From: Polynucleobacter meluiroseus
Lineage (GTDB): Bacteria > Pseudomonadota > Gammaproteobacteria > Burkholderiales > Burkholderiaceae
Length of the DNA: 64,000 nucleotides
Assembly (NCBI GenBank): GCA_945881875.1
Contig: CAMCVH010000003.1
Location: forward strand, 1-64,000
Direction: 5' to 3'
The notes under the pieces are model-generated. The model had not been told where the DNA came from, searched no databases, and saw nothing but the letters and a program-made list of their open reading frames with translations. Numbering within the stretch: position 1 is the first letter of the stretch; each line of letters begins with the position of its first letter. A program made the translations under genes and the position numbers. Positions 47,701 to 57,120 of the stretch are shown here, in pieces.

Positions 47701-48608
47701 ACTGCTTTCTTGCCGCCAGCATTCATGGCGATATTACCGCCAATACAACTTGCCTCTGCAGACGTTGGATCTACAGCAAATACGTTACCTGATAGATCAG
47801 CAGCATCTGAAACGCGCTTAGTAACAACTCCAGCGCCTGAGTAAATGGTTGCAACAGGCTTATCTAAACCTGGTAATTGCAACATTTCAACTGGGCCTAA
47901 AGTTTCTAATTTTTCAGTGTTGATGACTGCAGACATTGGCGTCAGCGGAATAGCACCGCCGGTATAACCGGTACCACCTCCACGAGGAATGATGGTTAGA
48001 CCCAACTCCACGCAACCTTTAACCAGCGCTGGGATTTCTTCTTCAGAATCTGGCGTGAGGACTACAAAGGGATACTCAACACGCCAATCTGTTGCATCAG
48101 TGACGTGGGAAACGCGCGCCAAACCATCGTATGCAATATTGTCAGCGGCTGTGTATTTACCTAATACTTTTCTTACTTTTTTACGCAAGATCGTAACGCG
48201 ATCAAACTCCGCGTTGAAATGCTGTATCGCTTCTGTTGCACTGGAGACTAATTTGCCGACCTTATCAGCTAAATCAGTTGTCATTCGTTTTTGAACTTCG
48301 CTTAAACGATGCTGTAAAGCTTCAATCAGTTGTTTACGGCGCCCAGGGTTATCTAAAAGATCATCTTGCAAATAAGGGTTACGCTGAACAACCCAAATAT
48401 CACCCAATATTTCGTAAAGCATTCTTGCTGAACGACCAGTTTTACGTCCGGACCTTAATTCATACAAAATTTGCCAAGCATCTTGTCCCAATAAACGAAT
48501 CACTATCTCTCTGTCTGAGAAAGATGTGTAGTTATACGGAATCTCACGTAAACGTGGAGCTTTCTGTAAATGATCTTCGAGACTATTTAATGGCAATGGT
48601 GCGTTCAT
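44769..48608 (-). CDS. DUF3683 FAD/Fe-S oxidoreductase fusion (D-lactate/glycolate dehydrogenase-like)
   Basis: This very large protein (1279 residues) fuses an N-terminal DUF3683 domain (about 1-150), an FAD-binding PCMH domain with [14 protein letters not shown] (208-221), an FAD-oxidase C domain ending [13 protein letters not shown] (to about 790), two 4Fe-4S motifs (C810, C813, C816, C820 and C872, C875, C878, C882), and two CCG heterodisulfide-reductase-like domains (about 1005-1240: [23 protein letters not shown]). It is thus like GlcD plus GlcF in one chain. It probably oxidises a 2-hydroxy acid such as D-lactate and passes electrons to quinone. The substrate is not determined. Confidence 0.88.
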   Translation of the reverse strand: MNAPLPLNSLEDHLQKAPRLREIPYNYTSFSDREIVIRLLGQDAWQILYELRSGRKTGRSARMLYEILGDIWVVQRNPYLQDDLLDNPGRRKQLIEALQHRLSEVQKRMTTDLADKVGKLVSSATEAIQHFNAEFDRVTILRKKVRKVLGKYTAADNIAYDGLARVSHVTDATDWRVEYPFVVLTPDSEEEIPALVKGCVELGLTIIPRGGGTGYTGGAIPLTPMSAVINTEKLETLGPVEMLQLPGLDKPVATIYSGAGVVTKRVSDAADLSGNVFAVDPTSAEASCIGGNIAMNAGGKKAVLWGTALDNLASWRMVDPEGNWLDIERIGHNMSKIHDADFATFKLVWSDGTKSPGEKVLKTEELKIEGKRFRKAGLGKDVTDKFLSGLPGVQKEGCDGLITSARWVLHRMPKQIRTVCLEFFGQAREAIPSIVEIKAYLDLQTKQGGAILAGLEHLDERYLKAVGYATKSKRNVLPKMVLIGDIVGDDENAVAMAASEVIRMANARVGEGFVAVSPEARKKFWLDRARTAAIAKHTNAFKVNEDVVIPLNRMGEYTDGIEFINIELSLKNKLQLLNELEVFFKQGQLPLGKSDDANDIPGAELLGDRVTLALQLISEVRGRWSNWANNMNEFFPGLQERSLRTSWKLEVRAELRNIFSGVAFEPILQECEVIHKRVLRTRVFVALHMHAGDGNVHTNIPVNSDDYDMLQDAHKSVDRIMALARSLDGVISGEHGIGITKLEYLTEDEIKDFRTYKEKVDPEGRFNKGKLMPGADLKNAYTPSFGLMGHESLIMQQSDIGAIATSIKDCLRCGKCKPVCATHVPRANLFYSPRNKILATSLLVEAFLYEEQTRRGVSVKHWEAFDDVAAHCTVCHKCLTPCPVKIDFGDVTMNMRNLLRKMGQKKFNPGASAAMFFLNATNPETIQLTRKLMMSWGYKAQRLAHDLLKGFAKKQTAQPRSTTLVKPPIQEQVIHFINKKMPGNLPKKTARALLDIEDSDVVPIIRNPKTTSVDTEAVFYFPGCGSERLFSQVGLATQAMLWHADVQTILPPGYLCCGYPQRGSGDFDKADKIITDNRVLFHRMANTLNYLDIKTVVVSCGTCYDQLAGYEFDKIFPGCRIIDIHEFLLEKGIKLEGAKGVRYMYHDPCHSPMKLQDPLKTVNSLVTTEDGAAILKNDRCCGESGTLAVTRPDISTQVRFRKEIEMRKGADDLREGFDGQVKVLTSCPSCLQGLSRFDEDSGTKADYIVVEMASHILGENWMADFVKNANTGGIERVLV

Positions 48609-48666
48609 ATCACTAGCTTTCTCTAAAAGTCCATTTTAAAGGACTATCTGAATTAGCGTTTCATTC

Positions 48667-49197
48667 TTAATTAAAGAATTGAGACCACTTCTCAAAAATG
48701 GTCATAAAAGCGTTTCCGACATAGGACCAAAAACCATCTGGGATCATCAAGAGAACGTAAGTCATAGTGACATAACGTAAAAATTTACCTATAGCCATGT
48801 AAACGAAACAAGGTAGCCAGGGCAATCTCATCCAACCCGCCACAGCACATAGAGGGTCACCAACTATGGGTAGCCAAGATAGCAGTAGCGCTGGCGGACC
48901 TATTTTATTGAACCAATTCAATAACTTATGCTCGCGACTGCCTGATAACTTCTCATGAGCTTTGCTCGCACCATAACCTAGGACCCAATTAAGCATCCCT
49001 CCAAGAGTATTTCCTACAGTTGCCACCATAACTGCTAGCCAGAATAAATCAGGGTTGATCTTAATATATGCAAATAAAACAGGCTCTGAGCCCATCGGCA
49101 AAAGTGTTGCGGAAATAAACGAAACGACAAACACCGCAGGTAAACCTACGGCAGGAAGTGACAACCAAACTAAAAAATTATGTAATTCCGATTCCAT
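48667..49197 (-). CDS. YqaA/DedA-type (SNARE-associated) membrane protein
   Basis: The 176-residue protein has four to five membrane helices and the YqaA family pattern: FISATLLPMGSEPVLFA, VGNTLGGMLNWVLGYG and SWLPIVGDPLCAVAGWMRLP. It belongs to the DedA/VTT superfamily, whose better-known members handle membrane lipids or proton-coupled export. It precedes the DUF3683 gene by 58 bases on the minus strand and diverges from ilvA. Confidence 0.87.
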   Translation of the reverse strand: MESELHNFLVWLSLPAVGLPAVFVVSFISATLLPMGSEPVLFAYIKINPDLFWLAVMVATVGNTLGGMLNWVLGYGASKAHEKLSGSREHKLLNWFNKIGPPALLLSWLPIVGDPLCAVAGWMRLPWLPCFVYMAIGKFLRYVTMTYVLLMIPDGFWSYVGNAFMTIFEKWSQFFN

Positions 49198-49237
49198 GTT
49201 TGGTCATTTTAGGGTGTTGCCGTGATACGCTCACAGG

Positions 49238-50758
49238 ATGCCTAAAGATTACTTAAGAAAAATCCTAACCGCTAAGGTTTATGACGTTGCCAGAGAAACA
49301 GAGTTAAATCTTGCTCCTCAACTAACTAGCCGCCTTAACAACAAGGTTTTATTAAAGCGCGAAGATAACCAGCCTGTTTTCTCCTTCAAGCTTCGCGGCG
49401 CCTACAACAAAATGGCTCATCTAAGCAAAACTGAGCTTCAACGAGGGGTTATTACGGCCTCCGCAGGTAATCATGCTCAAGGTGTCGCACTGTCAGCTGC
49501 AAAGCTAGGCTGTAAAGCTATTATCGTGATGCCCACCACGACTCCTCAGTTAAAAATAGATGCCGTAAGAGACCGAGGTGGAAAATCTGTTGAGGTTGTT
49601 TTATTTGGGGACTCTTACAGCGATGCATACCAACATGCTTTAGCACTTGAGAAGAAGCATAGGTTAACTTTTGTCCACCCCTTTGACGATCCTGATGTTA
49701 TTGCTGGCCAAGGCACAATCGCAATGGAAATCCTCCAGCAACATCAAGAACCAATCGATGCCATCTTCTTAGCAATAGGAGGAGGAGGATTAATAGCTGG
49801 AGTGGGCGCTTACATCAAAGCAATTCGCCCAGATATCAAAGTCATTGGCGTACAAACTGTTGACTCTGATGCTATGAAAAAATCCCTCGAGGCCAAACGT
49901 CGAGTTGAATTGAAGGAAGTAGGCCTTTTTTCAGATGGCACGGCCGTCAAAATGGTTGGTAAAGAAACATTCAGACTCTGCCAAGAGGTTGTTGATGAAA
50001 TCATCATTGTTGATACAGATGCAATTTGTGCGGCGATTAACGATGTCTTTACAGATACTAGAAGCATATTAGAACCTGCTGGCGCCTTAGCTCTTGCGGG
50101 TTTAAAAGCCTATGTTGAAAGAGAAAAGTGCAAAGACCAAACCCTCATTGCGGTGGCTTGTGGTGCCAACATTAACTTTAACCGCCTAAGATTTGTCGCT
50201 GAGCGAGCGGAAGTTGGTGAGGCTAAGGAAGCTGTTTTTGCAGTCACTATCCCGGAAGAGCGAGGCTCTTTTAGGCGTTTTTGCGAATTACTTGGCGAAC
50301 GCAATGTCACTGAGTTTAATTATCGAATCGCAGATGCTTCAAAGGCACACATCTTTGTTGGTATTGCAACGCAAAAGGCGAGTGATAGCCTTCAAATCGC
50401 TAAATCTTTTACAAAGTCTGGATTTAATACCATTGACTTAACTCATGACGAGTTAGCAAAATCGCATTTAAGACATATGGTTGGTGGTCACTCTCACCTT
50501 GCTAAAGATGAATTACTTTATCGCTTTGAGTTCCCAGAAAAACCTGGTGCCTTAATGAAGTTTTTAACAAGTATGGCGCCCAACTGGAATATCAGCCTTT
50601 TCCATTATCGAAACCATGGTGCAGACTATGGGCGAATCTTGGTAGGGATACAAGTTCCTTCGAATGAGAAAAAAGATCTCAAGAAATTCTTGGCTGGACT
50701 TGGTTACCCTCATTGGGATGAAAGCTCTAATCCTGCTTACAAATTATTTTTGGCATAA
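49238..50758 (+). CDS. ilvA: Threonine ammonia-lyase, biosynthetic (IlvA)
   Basis: IlvA deaminates threonine to 2-oxobutanoate, the first step to isoleucine. The 506-residue protein has the PLP lysine K51 in SFKLRGA, the glycine loop IGGGGLIAG, and two ACT-like regulatory domains (about 325-500), as in isoleucine-feedback-inhibited enzymes. The gap to the divergent YqaA gene is only 40 bases. A 5'-nucleotidase gene starts 2 bases after its stop. Confidence 0.96.
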   Translation: MPKDYLRKILTAKVYDVARETELNLAPQLTSRLNNKVLLKREDNQPVFSFKLRGAYNKMAHLSKTELQRGVITASAGNHAQGVALSAAKLGCKAIIVMPTTTPQLKIDAVRDRGGKSVEVVLFGDSYSDAYQHALALEKKHRLTFVHPFDDPDVIAGQGTIAMEILQQHQEPIDAIFLAIGGGGLIAGVGAYIKAIRPDIKVIGVQTVDSDAMKKSLEAKRRVELKEVGLFSDGTAVKMVGKETFRLCQEVVDEIIIVDTDAICAAINDVFTDTRSILEPAGALALAGLKAYVEREKCKDQTLIAVACGANINFNRLRFVAERAEVGEAKEAVFAVTIPEERGSFRRFCELLGERNVTEFNYRIADASKAHIFVGIATQKASDSLQIAKSFTKSGFNTIDLTHDELAKSHLRHMVGGHSHLAKDELLYRFEFPEKPGALMKFLTSMAPNWNISLFHYRNHGADYGRILVGIQVPSNEKKDLKKFLAGLGYPHWDESSNPAYKLFLA

Positions 50759-50760
50759 AT

Positions 50761-51672
50761 ATGGCTTTTTCACTAGATGGAAAACTGGTTGTCGCCATAT
50801 CTTCGAGGGCTCTCTTTAACTTTGAAGAAGAGAATCAAGTTTTCGAGGCAAGTGATGATAGTGCCTATATGCAACTCCAATTGGAGCGACTCAACTCCCC
50901 TGCACTTCCAGGTGTTGCATACCCATTAGTTAAAAAACTTCTCAGCTTTAATAATGGATCACAACAAAATGTTGAGGTGGTCATTCTTTCAAGAAATGAC
51001 CCTGTCAGCGGTTTGAGAGTCTTTCGCTCTGCGAAAAGCAATAATCTATTGATTGAGCGGGGCGTATTTACAAGAGGTAGACCGCCGTATCACTATCTAA
51101 AATCATTACAAGCTAATCTATTTCTTTCTGCTAATGAAAATGATGTAAGAGCCACCCTTGAGGCTGGCTTTCCGGCAGCAATGGTCTTTCCAAAAAGTAA
51201 ACAGATAGCAGAGTCTCACCCAAATGAAATCCGTATTGCATTTGACGGTGATGCTGTTCTCTTCTCAGACGAGGCCGAGCAAATTTTCCAGAGTAAGGGT
51301 CTTGATGCTTTTGTCGCTCATGAGAGTAATAAAGCAGCTATTCCATTACCCCCAGGGCCTTTTAAACCTTTATTAGAAGCGCTCCATCGTCTTCAAAATG
51401 CGGTTGATGCAGGTCATCCTATGAAAATTAGAACCGCGTTAGTGACTGCCCGTTCTGCCCCCGCTCATGAGCGAGCTATTCGAACACTCATGGCTTGGGG
51501 TGTAACCGTTGATGAGGCTATGTTTTTAGGAGGCCTTCCTAAAAAAGACTTCTTAAAAGAATTTGAACCTGATTTCTTTTTTGATGATCAAGTTGGTCAT
51601 TGCGAGTTAGCGTCTGACGTTGCGCCCACAGGGCAAGTATTATCTGGCATCTCTAACCAAATCAAAAAGTAA
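50761..51672 (+). CDS. 5'-nucleotidase, cytosolic type 1-like
   Basis: The 303-residue protein matches the bacterial relatives of cytosolic 5'-nucleotidase I: VVAISSRALF at the N-terminus, VVILSRNDPVSGLRVF, RGRPPYHYLKS, the HAD-like DxD motif FDGDAVLFSD (D162, D164), ALVTARSAPAHERAIRTL and FFDDQVGH. It should dephosphorylate nucleoside monophosphates. It is tightly packed between ilvA and queF, whose ATG comes 1 base after its stop. Confidence 0.88.
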   Translation: MAFSLDGKLVVAISSRALFNFEEENQVFEASDDSAYMQLQLERLNSPALPGVAYPLVKKLLSFNNGSQQNVEVVILSRNDPVSGLRVFRSAKSNNLLIERGVFTRGRPPYHYLKSLQANLFLSANENDVRATLEAGFPAAMVFPKSKQIAESHPNEIRIAFDGDAVLFSDEAEQIFQSKGLDAFVAHESNKAAIPLPPGPFKPLLEALHRLQNAVDAGHPMKIRTALVTARSAPAHERAIRTLMAWGVTVDEAMFLGGLPKKDFLKEFEPDFFFDDQVGHCELASDVAPTGQVLSGISNQIKK

Positions 51673-51673
51673 T

Positions 51674-52504
51674 ATGAGTCAATTAGATCAAGCGCCTCTA
51701 GGCAAGATTTCAGAAAATCCTTCGCAATATAGTCCGAGCTTACTTTTTCCAATCAGTAGAGATAAAAATAGAGCTGCTCTAGGCATTAAGGGATCCTTGC
51801 CATTTTTTGGAGTTGATATTTGGAATGCTTATGAGCTCAGTTGGCTCAATAAAAAAGGTAAGCCACAAATAGCGATTGCTACGTTTGTGGTTCCTGCAAA
51901 TTCACCAAACATCATTGAATCTAAATCTTGGAAGCTATATCTCAACAGCCTTAACAACCACAGAATTGATTCTGAAATCGCCCTTCAACAATTGTTAAGT
52001 ACAGATCTATCGGCTGCAGCTGGAGCGCCTGTTAATGTTCAACTACACAATCTAGAAAAAATAAGCCGTGAAGGCATGCAAGAACTAAGTGGCAAACTAC
52101 TTGATCGTCTTGATTTGGATATTGATCCACATCAACAACCTGATGCCACATTACTTAGAACAGATTTGTCGCTTGGTATCGCTGAAGAATCTTTTGTTAC
52201 CCACCTTCTAAGATCTAATTGTCCGGTTACAGGACAACCCGATTGGGCTAGCGTACAAATCAATTATGTTGGCCCTACGATTGATGAAGAATTTTTGTTA
52301 CGCTATCTAATAGCATTCAGAGAGCATCATGAGTTTCATGAGCATTGTGTAGAAAAAATCTATATGGATATCAAAGAAAAATGCCGCCCTAGTAAGCTAT
52401 CGGTTTATGCCCGATATACACGCAGAGGCGGCATAGATATTAATCCATTTAGAGCTGATTACAACGCAGAGTGGCCAGAAAACATCCGCCACTCACGTCA
52501 ATAA
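51674..52504 (+). CDS. queF: NADPH-dependent 7-cyano-7-deazaguanine reductase (preQ0 reductase)
   Basis: QueF reduces preQ0 to preQ1 in queuosine synthesis for tRNA wobble bases. This is the long bimodular type (276 residues), with the QueF motif in ESKSWKLYLNS and the nucleophilic C183 in SNCPVTGQPDW. The frame is open from 51620, but the ATG at 51674, one base after the preceding stop, fits the family N-terminus. Its stop codon abuts the ssb stop on the other strand. Confidence 0.95.
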   Translation: MSQLDQAPLGKISENPSQYSPSLLFPISRDKNRAALGIKGSLPFFGVDIWNAYELSWLNKKGKPQIAIATFVVPANSPNIIESKSWKLYLNSLNNHRIDSEIALQQLLSTDLSAAAGAPVNVQLHNLEKISREGMQELSGKLLDRLDLDIDPHQQPDATLLRTDLSLGIAEESFVTHLLRSNCPVTGQPDWASVQINYVGPTIDEEFLLRYLIAFREHHEFHEHCVEKIYMDIKEKCRPSKLSVYARYTRRGGIDINPFRADYNAEWPENIRHSRQ

Positions 52505-52954
52505 TTAAAACGGAATATCGTCGTCGATATCGCCCAAGCTTGGGCCGTTCATTGGAGCAGATGATCTAGACTCTGGCATTGAAGAACCACCAGACATTCC
52601 ACTATCAGATGATCCTGGAGCCCTACCACCTAGCATTTGCATGGTTTCAGCCACAATTTCAGTTGAATACTTTTCTTGGCCACTTTGGTCAGTCCACTTG
52701 CGTGTGCGCAAACGGCCTTCAACGTAAACCTGAGAACCTTTTTTCAAATATTTTTCTGCAACTTCAGCCACTTTGCCAAAGAAAGCAACACGATGCCACT
52801 CAGTGTTTTCACGCATCTCACCTGATTGTTTATCGCGATAGCGATCAGTTGTAGCGATTGAGATATTAGTTACTGCGTCACCACTTGGTAAGCGACGAGT
52901 TTCTGGGTCACGGCCAACGTTACCCACAATAATTACTTTATTTACCGATGCCAT
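52505..52954 (-). CDS. ssb: Single-stranded DNA-binding protein
   Basis: SSB protects single-stranded DNA and recruits repair and replication proteins. The 149 residues contain the OB fold (1-107, [16 protein letters not shown]), a Gly/Ser-rich linker and the acidic protein-binding tip [13 protein letters not shown] precedes the ATG. The order ssb - MFS - uvrA is conserved in betaproteobacteria. No LexA box is seen upstream. Confidence 0.97.
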   Translation of the reverse strand: MASVNKVIIVGNVGRDPETRRLPSGDAVTNISIATTDRYRDKQSGEMRENTEWHRVAFFGKVAEVAEKYLKKGSQVYVEGRLRTRKWTDQSGQEKYSTEIVAETMQMLGGRAPGSSDSGMSGGSSMPESRSSAPMNGPSLGDIDDDIPF

Positions 52955-53032
52955 TTTTGTCTCCCGAAGAAAAAATGTTGTTCCGAAATGCTAAATTTTG
53001 TCTACCTACGAATAACTACTTAATTAAGTTAA

Positions 53033-54202
53033 TTAAACCTGTTGTGGCACTTTTACAGATAGTTCACGCATTGACCAGGCAATTATAAGCCAGGCAAATA
53101 TGAGGCATGCTCCAAGGTAAAAAACTGCTGCCTCGTTCATGTTTTGAATGACCCAGCCACCCAAAACCCCACCTAAAAACAAACCAGCTGACTGCGTGGT
53201 GTTGTAAATACCTAAAGCAGTGCCTTTGGCATTATTTGCCCAACGAGAAACTAAGGATGGTTGCATGGCCTCAAGAATGTTGAAGCCAACAAAGTAAATG
53301 AGTACGGCAAGAGCTAATGGCGAAATAGAGTCAAAGCTAGCCATAATGAGCTGAGCAACCATCATGCAAGAAATACCAAACAGAAATGCTGGCTTCATGC
53401 GTTTTCGGCGCTCACTAATCATAATGATAGGAGCCATACAAACAAATGAAATCAACACTGCTGGTAGATAAAGCTGCCAATGCGAGGCTAAAGGTAAGTC
53501 TGCTTTAACTAGTAAACGGGGTAATGTTAAGAAAAGGGTAATTTGGACCGCATGTAAAACCAAGACGCCAAAGTTCAGCCTAATTAGATCTTTGTTAAAA
53601 AAAACATCTGAGAATTTAGCGACAAATGGGGTCTGGGAAACTTTTTCTTGGTTTGGTACAACAAAAATTGCCAACATAATGGCGCCCATACCCAAAGAAG
53701 CCATCAGGTAAAACATGCCATCTAACCCTATTGACTCATGCAATGGCGAAGCTAAAACTAATGACAAAGCAAAAGTAATAGCAATACTGCCACCCACCAA
53801 AGCCATTGCTCTTGTTCTAGTCTCTTCTCGAGTTAAATCGGCTAACCATGCAGTCACAACGGCTGAAACAGCGCCAGCTCCCTGAATAGCCCGACCTACG
53901 GTAATCCAGACTAAGTCGTCATGACTGGCTGCTATCAATGCACCAAGAACGAACAGGATTAGGCCCAGGACCACAATTGGCCGACGACCATAGCGGTCAG
54001 AAAGCATTCCAAGCGGGATATGAAGGCAAGCCTGAACAAAGCCATAAACCCCCAAAGCAAAGCCGACTAATAAGGCCTGATCCCCACCCGACAAGCCTTT
54101 GGCATGCATTGAGAAAATAGGCAGAATCAAAAACAATCCCAACATTCGAAGGGCGAAGATACCGGCTAATGAGATAGCTGAGCGAAGTTCTGTTTTTTCC
54201 AT
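53033..54202 (-). CDS. MFS transporter, drug/metabolite efflux type
   Basis: The 389-residue protein has twelve predicted membrane helices and the MFS loop motif GMLSDRYGRRPIV after helix 2, plus GAGAVSAVVTAWLADLTREETRTRAMA, typical of DHA1-type proton antiporters. The substrate is unknown. The gene lies between ssb and uvrA and diverges from uvrA with a 39-base gap. Confidence 0.88.
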   Translation of the reverse strand: MEKTELRSAISLAGIFALRMLGLFLILPIFSMHAKGLSGGDQALLVGFALGVYGFVQACLHIPLGMLSDRYGRRPIVVLGLILFVLGALIAASHDDLVWITVGRAIQGAGAVSAVVTAWLADLTREETRTRAMALVGGSIAITFALSLVLASPLHESIGLDGMFYLMASLGMGAIMLAIFVVPNQEKVSQTPFVAKFSDVFFNKDLIRLNFGVLVLHAVQITLFLTLPRLLVKADLPLASHWQLYLPAVLISFVCMAPIIMISERRKRMKPAFLFGISCMMVAQLIMASFDSISPLALAVLIYFVGFNILEAMQPSLVSRWANNAKGTALGIYNTTQSAGLFLGGVLGGWVIQNMNEAAVFYLGACLIFAWLIIAWSMRELSVKVPQQV

Positions 54203-54241
54203 AAAGAAGAGCTATATTAACTGGTTACGCAGAGAAAAATC

Positions 54242-57097
54242 ATGGATACGATAAAAATACGCGGTGCTCGCACCCACAATTTAAAAAACATCAATTTAGA
54301 CATCCCAAGAGATCAATTAGTGGTCATCACGGGACTATCTGGATCAGGCAAAAGCTCGTTAGCTTTTGACACGCTTTACGCAGAAGGTCAGCGTCGATAT
54401 GTTGAGTCACTCTCGGCTTATGCCCGCCAATTTTTGCAGTTGATGGAAAAGCCTGATGTCGATTCAATTGAAGGTCTTTCGCCAGCTATTTCAATCGAAC
54501 AAAAAGCAACCAGCCACAATCCAAGATCAACGGTTGGTACCGTTACAGAAATCCACGATTATCTGCGCCTCCTATTTGCCAGAGCCGGAACCCCTCATTG
54601 CCCAGAACATCATTTGCCATTGGAGGCTCAAAGCGTCTCCCAAATGGTGGATACCGTCATGGCAAAACCAGAGGATACAAAGCTAATGATTTTGGCTCCA
54701 GTGGTAAGTGAGCGTAAGGGAGAGCACGTTGATCTTTTTGAAGATCTTCAAGCACAAGGTTTTGTTCGCTTCAGAATTAAATCAGGTGGTGGTACGGCAC
54801 AACACTCTGAGGCAAAAATTTATGAGGTAGATGAGCTTCCAAAACTAAAGAAAAATGAAAAACACTCTATTGATGTGGTGATCGATAGAATTAAAGTCAA
54901 ACCAGATATCCAGCAGCGTTTAGCTGAATCATTTGAAACAGCATTGAGGCTAGCCGATGGCCGTGCAATTGCCCTTGAAATGGATACCAACAAAGAGCAG
55001 ATATTTTCAAGTAAATTCTCATGCCCCATTTGCTCTTACTCTTTACAAGAATTAGAGCCTCGTCTATTTTCTTTTAACAACCCGATGGGCGCATGTCCAA
55101 GTTGTGATGGCTTAGGCCATATTAGTTTTTTTGATCCTAAGAGAGTTGTTGCTCATCCAGAGCTATCACTTGCTTCTGGAGCTATTAAGGGTTGGGATAG
55201 AAGGAATCAGTTTTATTTCCGCTTGTTACAAAATCTTGCAAAACATGCTAATTTTGATCTTGAAAAATCATTTGGGAGCTTGCCTAAAAAAGCACAAGAT
55301 TTAGTTTTATACGGCTCAGGTTCTCAAGATATACCCTTTGAATACCTAAACGAAAAAGGGGAAATTATTTTTCGTGAGCATAGCTTTGAGGGCATCGTTG
55401 CCAATTTTGAACGTCGCTACAAAGAAACTGACTCTGGTGCAGTAAGAGAAGAATTAGCTAAGTACCAAAATAACAAACCATGTCCAACTTGTGAAGGGAC
55501 TCGCTTAAGAACTGAGGCAAGAAATGTTAAGGTTGGAGAAGGTACTCAAGCCAGAGCCATATATGAAGTGAGCAATCTACCTTTGGGTAAAGCTCTAGAA
55601 TATTTTAAAACCCTTGAGTTAAAAGGTGCTAAAAAAGAAATCGCTAGCAAGATCATTTCTGAAATTGGCTCAAGACTAAGCTTCTTGAATGATGTGGGCC
55701 TCAACTATTTATCTCTCGATCGAAGTGCCGATACCTTATCTGGCGGTGAAGCTCAAAGGATTAGATTGGCCTCACAAATTGGATCAGGATTAACTGGTGT
55801 TATGTACGTGCTTGATGAACCGTCAATTGGCTTACACCAACGTGACAACGATCGCTTGATCGGAACTCTGAAACATCTCAGAGATTTAGGTAACTCTGTT
55901 CTAGTAGTGGAGCATGATGAAGATATGATCAGAGCTTCAGACTATGTCATTGATATTGGTCCAGGAGCAGGCGAGCATGGTGGAAAAATTATTGCCCAAG
56001 GAACACCCTCAGAAATACAAGCACACCCAACATCGCTAACAGGCGCTTACCTGTCTGGCAAAGAAGGTATAGCCATTCCTAAGAATCGAATTCCCAAAGG
56101 TGACAAGAGCTTAAAAATTCATGGGGCAACTGGTAACAATCTTAAAAATGTTGATATCGAAATTCCATTAGGGTTATTAACTTGTGTGACTGGCGTATCA
56201 GGCTCGGGTAAATCTACACTCATCAATGACACACTTCATCATGCTGTTGCTCAACATCTTTATGGTTCTCATGCAGAGCCTGCAACTCATAAAGAGATTC
56301 AAGGTCTTGAGCATTTTGACAAAGTCATTAACGTCGATCAGTCACCAATTGGTAGAACGCCACGCTCAAATCCTGCAACTTATACGGGTCTGTTCACACC
56401 AATTCGTGAGTTGTTTGCTGGTGTTCCAGCATCAAGAGAGCGTGGTTACGAAGCAGGCCGATTTTCATTTAACGTTCGTGGGGGTCGCTGTGAGACCTGC
56501 GAGGGTGATGGTGTACTGAAAGTTGAAATGCACTTTTTGCCTGATGTTTACGTACCTTGCGATGTTTGCCATAGCAAACGTTATAACCGTGAAACTCTTG
56601 ATATTCGATACAAAGGCAAAAATATTCATGAAGTTTTAGCAATGACAATAGAACAAGCTCATGAGTTTTTTGAAGCAGTGCCAACAGTTAAAAGAAAACT
56701 GAAAACACTCCTTGATGTGGGTTTGGGTTATGTAAAACTTGGGCAAAGTGCTACAACGCTTTCAGGTGGAGAAGCTCAGCGAGTTAAGCTATCTTTAGAA
56801 CTTTCTAAGAGAGATACAGGTCGAACTCTATATATCTTGGATGAACCCACTACCGGTCTACATTTCCACGATATTCAATTACTTTTAAAAGTGATTCATA
56901 CCCTTAAGAAACATGGGAATACAATTGTTATCATTGAACATAACTTAGACGTCATTAAAACGGCTGACTGGGTTATTGACCTCGGTCCAGAGGGCGGTGG
57001 TGGCGGTGGCGAGATCATTGCAGTTGGAACGCCTGAAGATGTTGCAAAGGTGAAGAAAAGCTATACAGGCAAGTATCTTGCCCCTTTATTGAAATAA
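54242..57097 (+). CDS. uvrA: Excinuclease ABC subunit A
   Basis: UvrA is the damage sensor of nucleotide excision repair. The 951-residue protein has two ABC ATPase modules with Walker [15 protein letters not shown] (near 31) and [14 protein letters not shown] (near 650), signatures LSGGEAQRI and LSGGEAQRV, and two zinc modules (CPICSYSL to ACPSC, and CETCEGDG to CDVCHSKRY). A TATATT about 28 bases upstream may be its -10. No CTGT-N8-ACAG SOS box is present in the short divergent gap, unlike E. coli. Confidence 0.98.
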   Translation: MDTIKIRGARTHNLKNINLDIPRDQLVVITGLSGSGKSSLAFDTLYAEGQRRYVESLSAYARQFLQLMEKPDVDSIEGLSPAISIEQKATSHNPRSTVGTVTEIHDYLRLLFARAGTPHCPEHHLPLEAQSVSQMVDTVMAKPEDTKLMILAPVVSERKGEHVDLFEDLQAQGFVRFRIKSGGGTAQHSEAKIYEVDELPKLKKNEKHSIDVVIDRIKVKPDIQQRLAESFETALRLADGRAIALEMDTNKEQIFSSKFSCPICSYSLQELEPRLFSFNNPMGACPSCDGLGHISFFDPKRVVAHPELSLASGAIKGWDRRNQFYFRLLQNLAKHANFDLEKSFGSLPKKAQDLVLYGSGSQDIPFEYLNEKGEIIFREHSFEGIVANFERRYKETDSGAVREELAKYQNNKPCPTCEGTRLRTEARNVKVGEGTQARAIYEVSNLPLGKALEYFKTLELKGAKKEIASKIISEIGSRLSFLNDVGLNYLSLDRSADTLSGGEAQRIRLASQIGSGLTGVMYVLDEPSIGLHQRDNDRLIGTLKHLRDLGNSVLVVEHDEDMIRASDYVIDIGPGAGEHGGKIIAQGTPSEIQAHPTSLTGAYLSGKEGIAIPKNRIPKGDKSLKIHGATGNNLKNVDIEIPLGLLTCVTGVSGSGKSTLINDTLHHAVAQHLYGSHAEPATHKEIQGLEHFDKVINVDQSPIGRTPRSNPATYTGLFTPIRELFAGVPASRERGYEAGRFSFNVRGGRCETCEGDGVLKVEMHFLPDVYVPCDVCHSKRYNRETLDIRYKGKNIHEVLAMTIEQAHEFFEAVPTVKRKLKTLLDVGLGYVKLGQSATTLSGGEAQRVKLSLELSKRDTGRTLYILDEPTTGLHFHDIQLLLKVIHTLKKHGNTIVIIEHNLDVIKTADWVIDLGPEGGGGGGEIIAVGTPEDVAKVKKSYTGKYLAPLLK

Positions 57098-57120
57098 GCT
57101 CAAAGACATATACTGTAGAA

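Noticed and set aside
48236..48616. 126-codon open frame on the plus strand opposite the DUF3683 gene
   Set aside because: It lies fully antisense to the conserved N-terminal part of a large, well-supported gene; its composition is not protein-like and no family is recognisable.
51620..51673. 18-codon N-terminal extension of QueF
   Set aside because: It overlaps the end of the 5'-nucleotidase gene and does not match QueF; the ATG at 51674 follows the stop by one base.
51560..51680. preQ1 riboswitch before queF
   Set aside because: The queF start follows directly on the preceding gene's stop; there is no leader to hold a riboswitch.
54203..54241. LexA box between the MFS gene and uvrA
   Set aside because: The closest sequence, CTGGTTACGCAG, matches neither the spacing nor the half-sites of CTGT-N8-ACAG.
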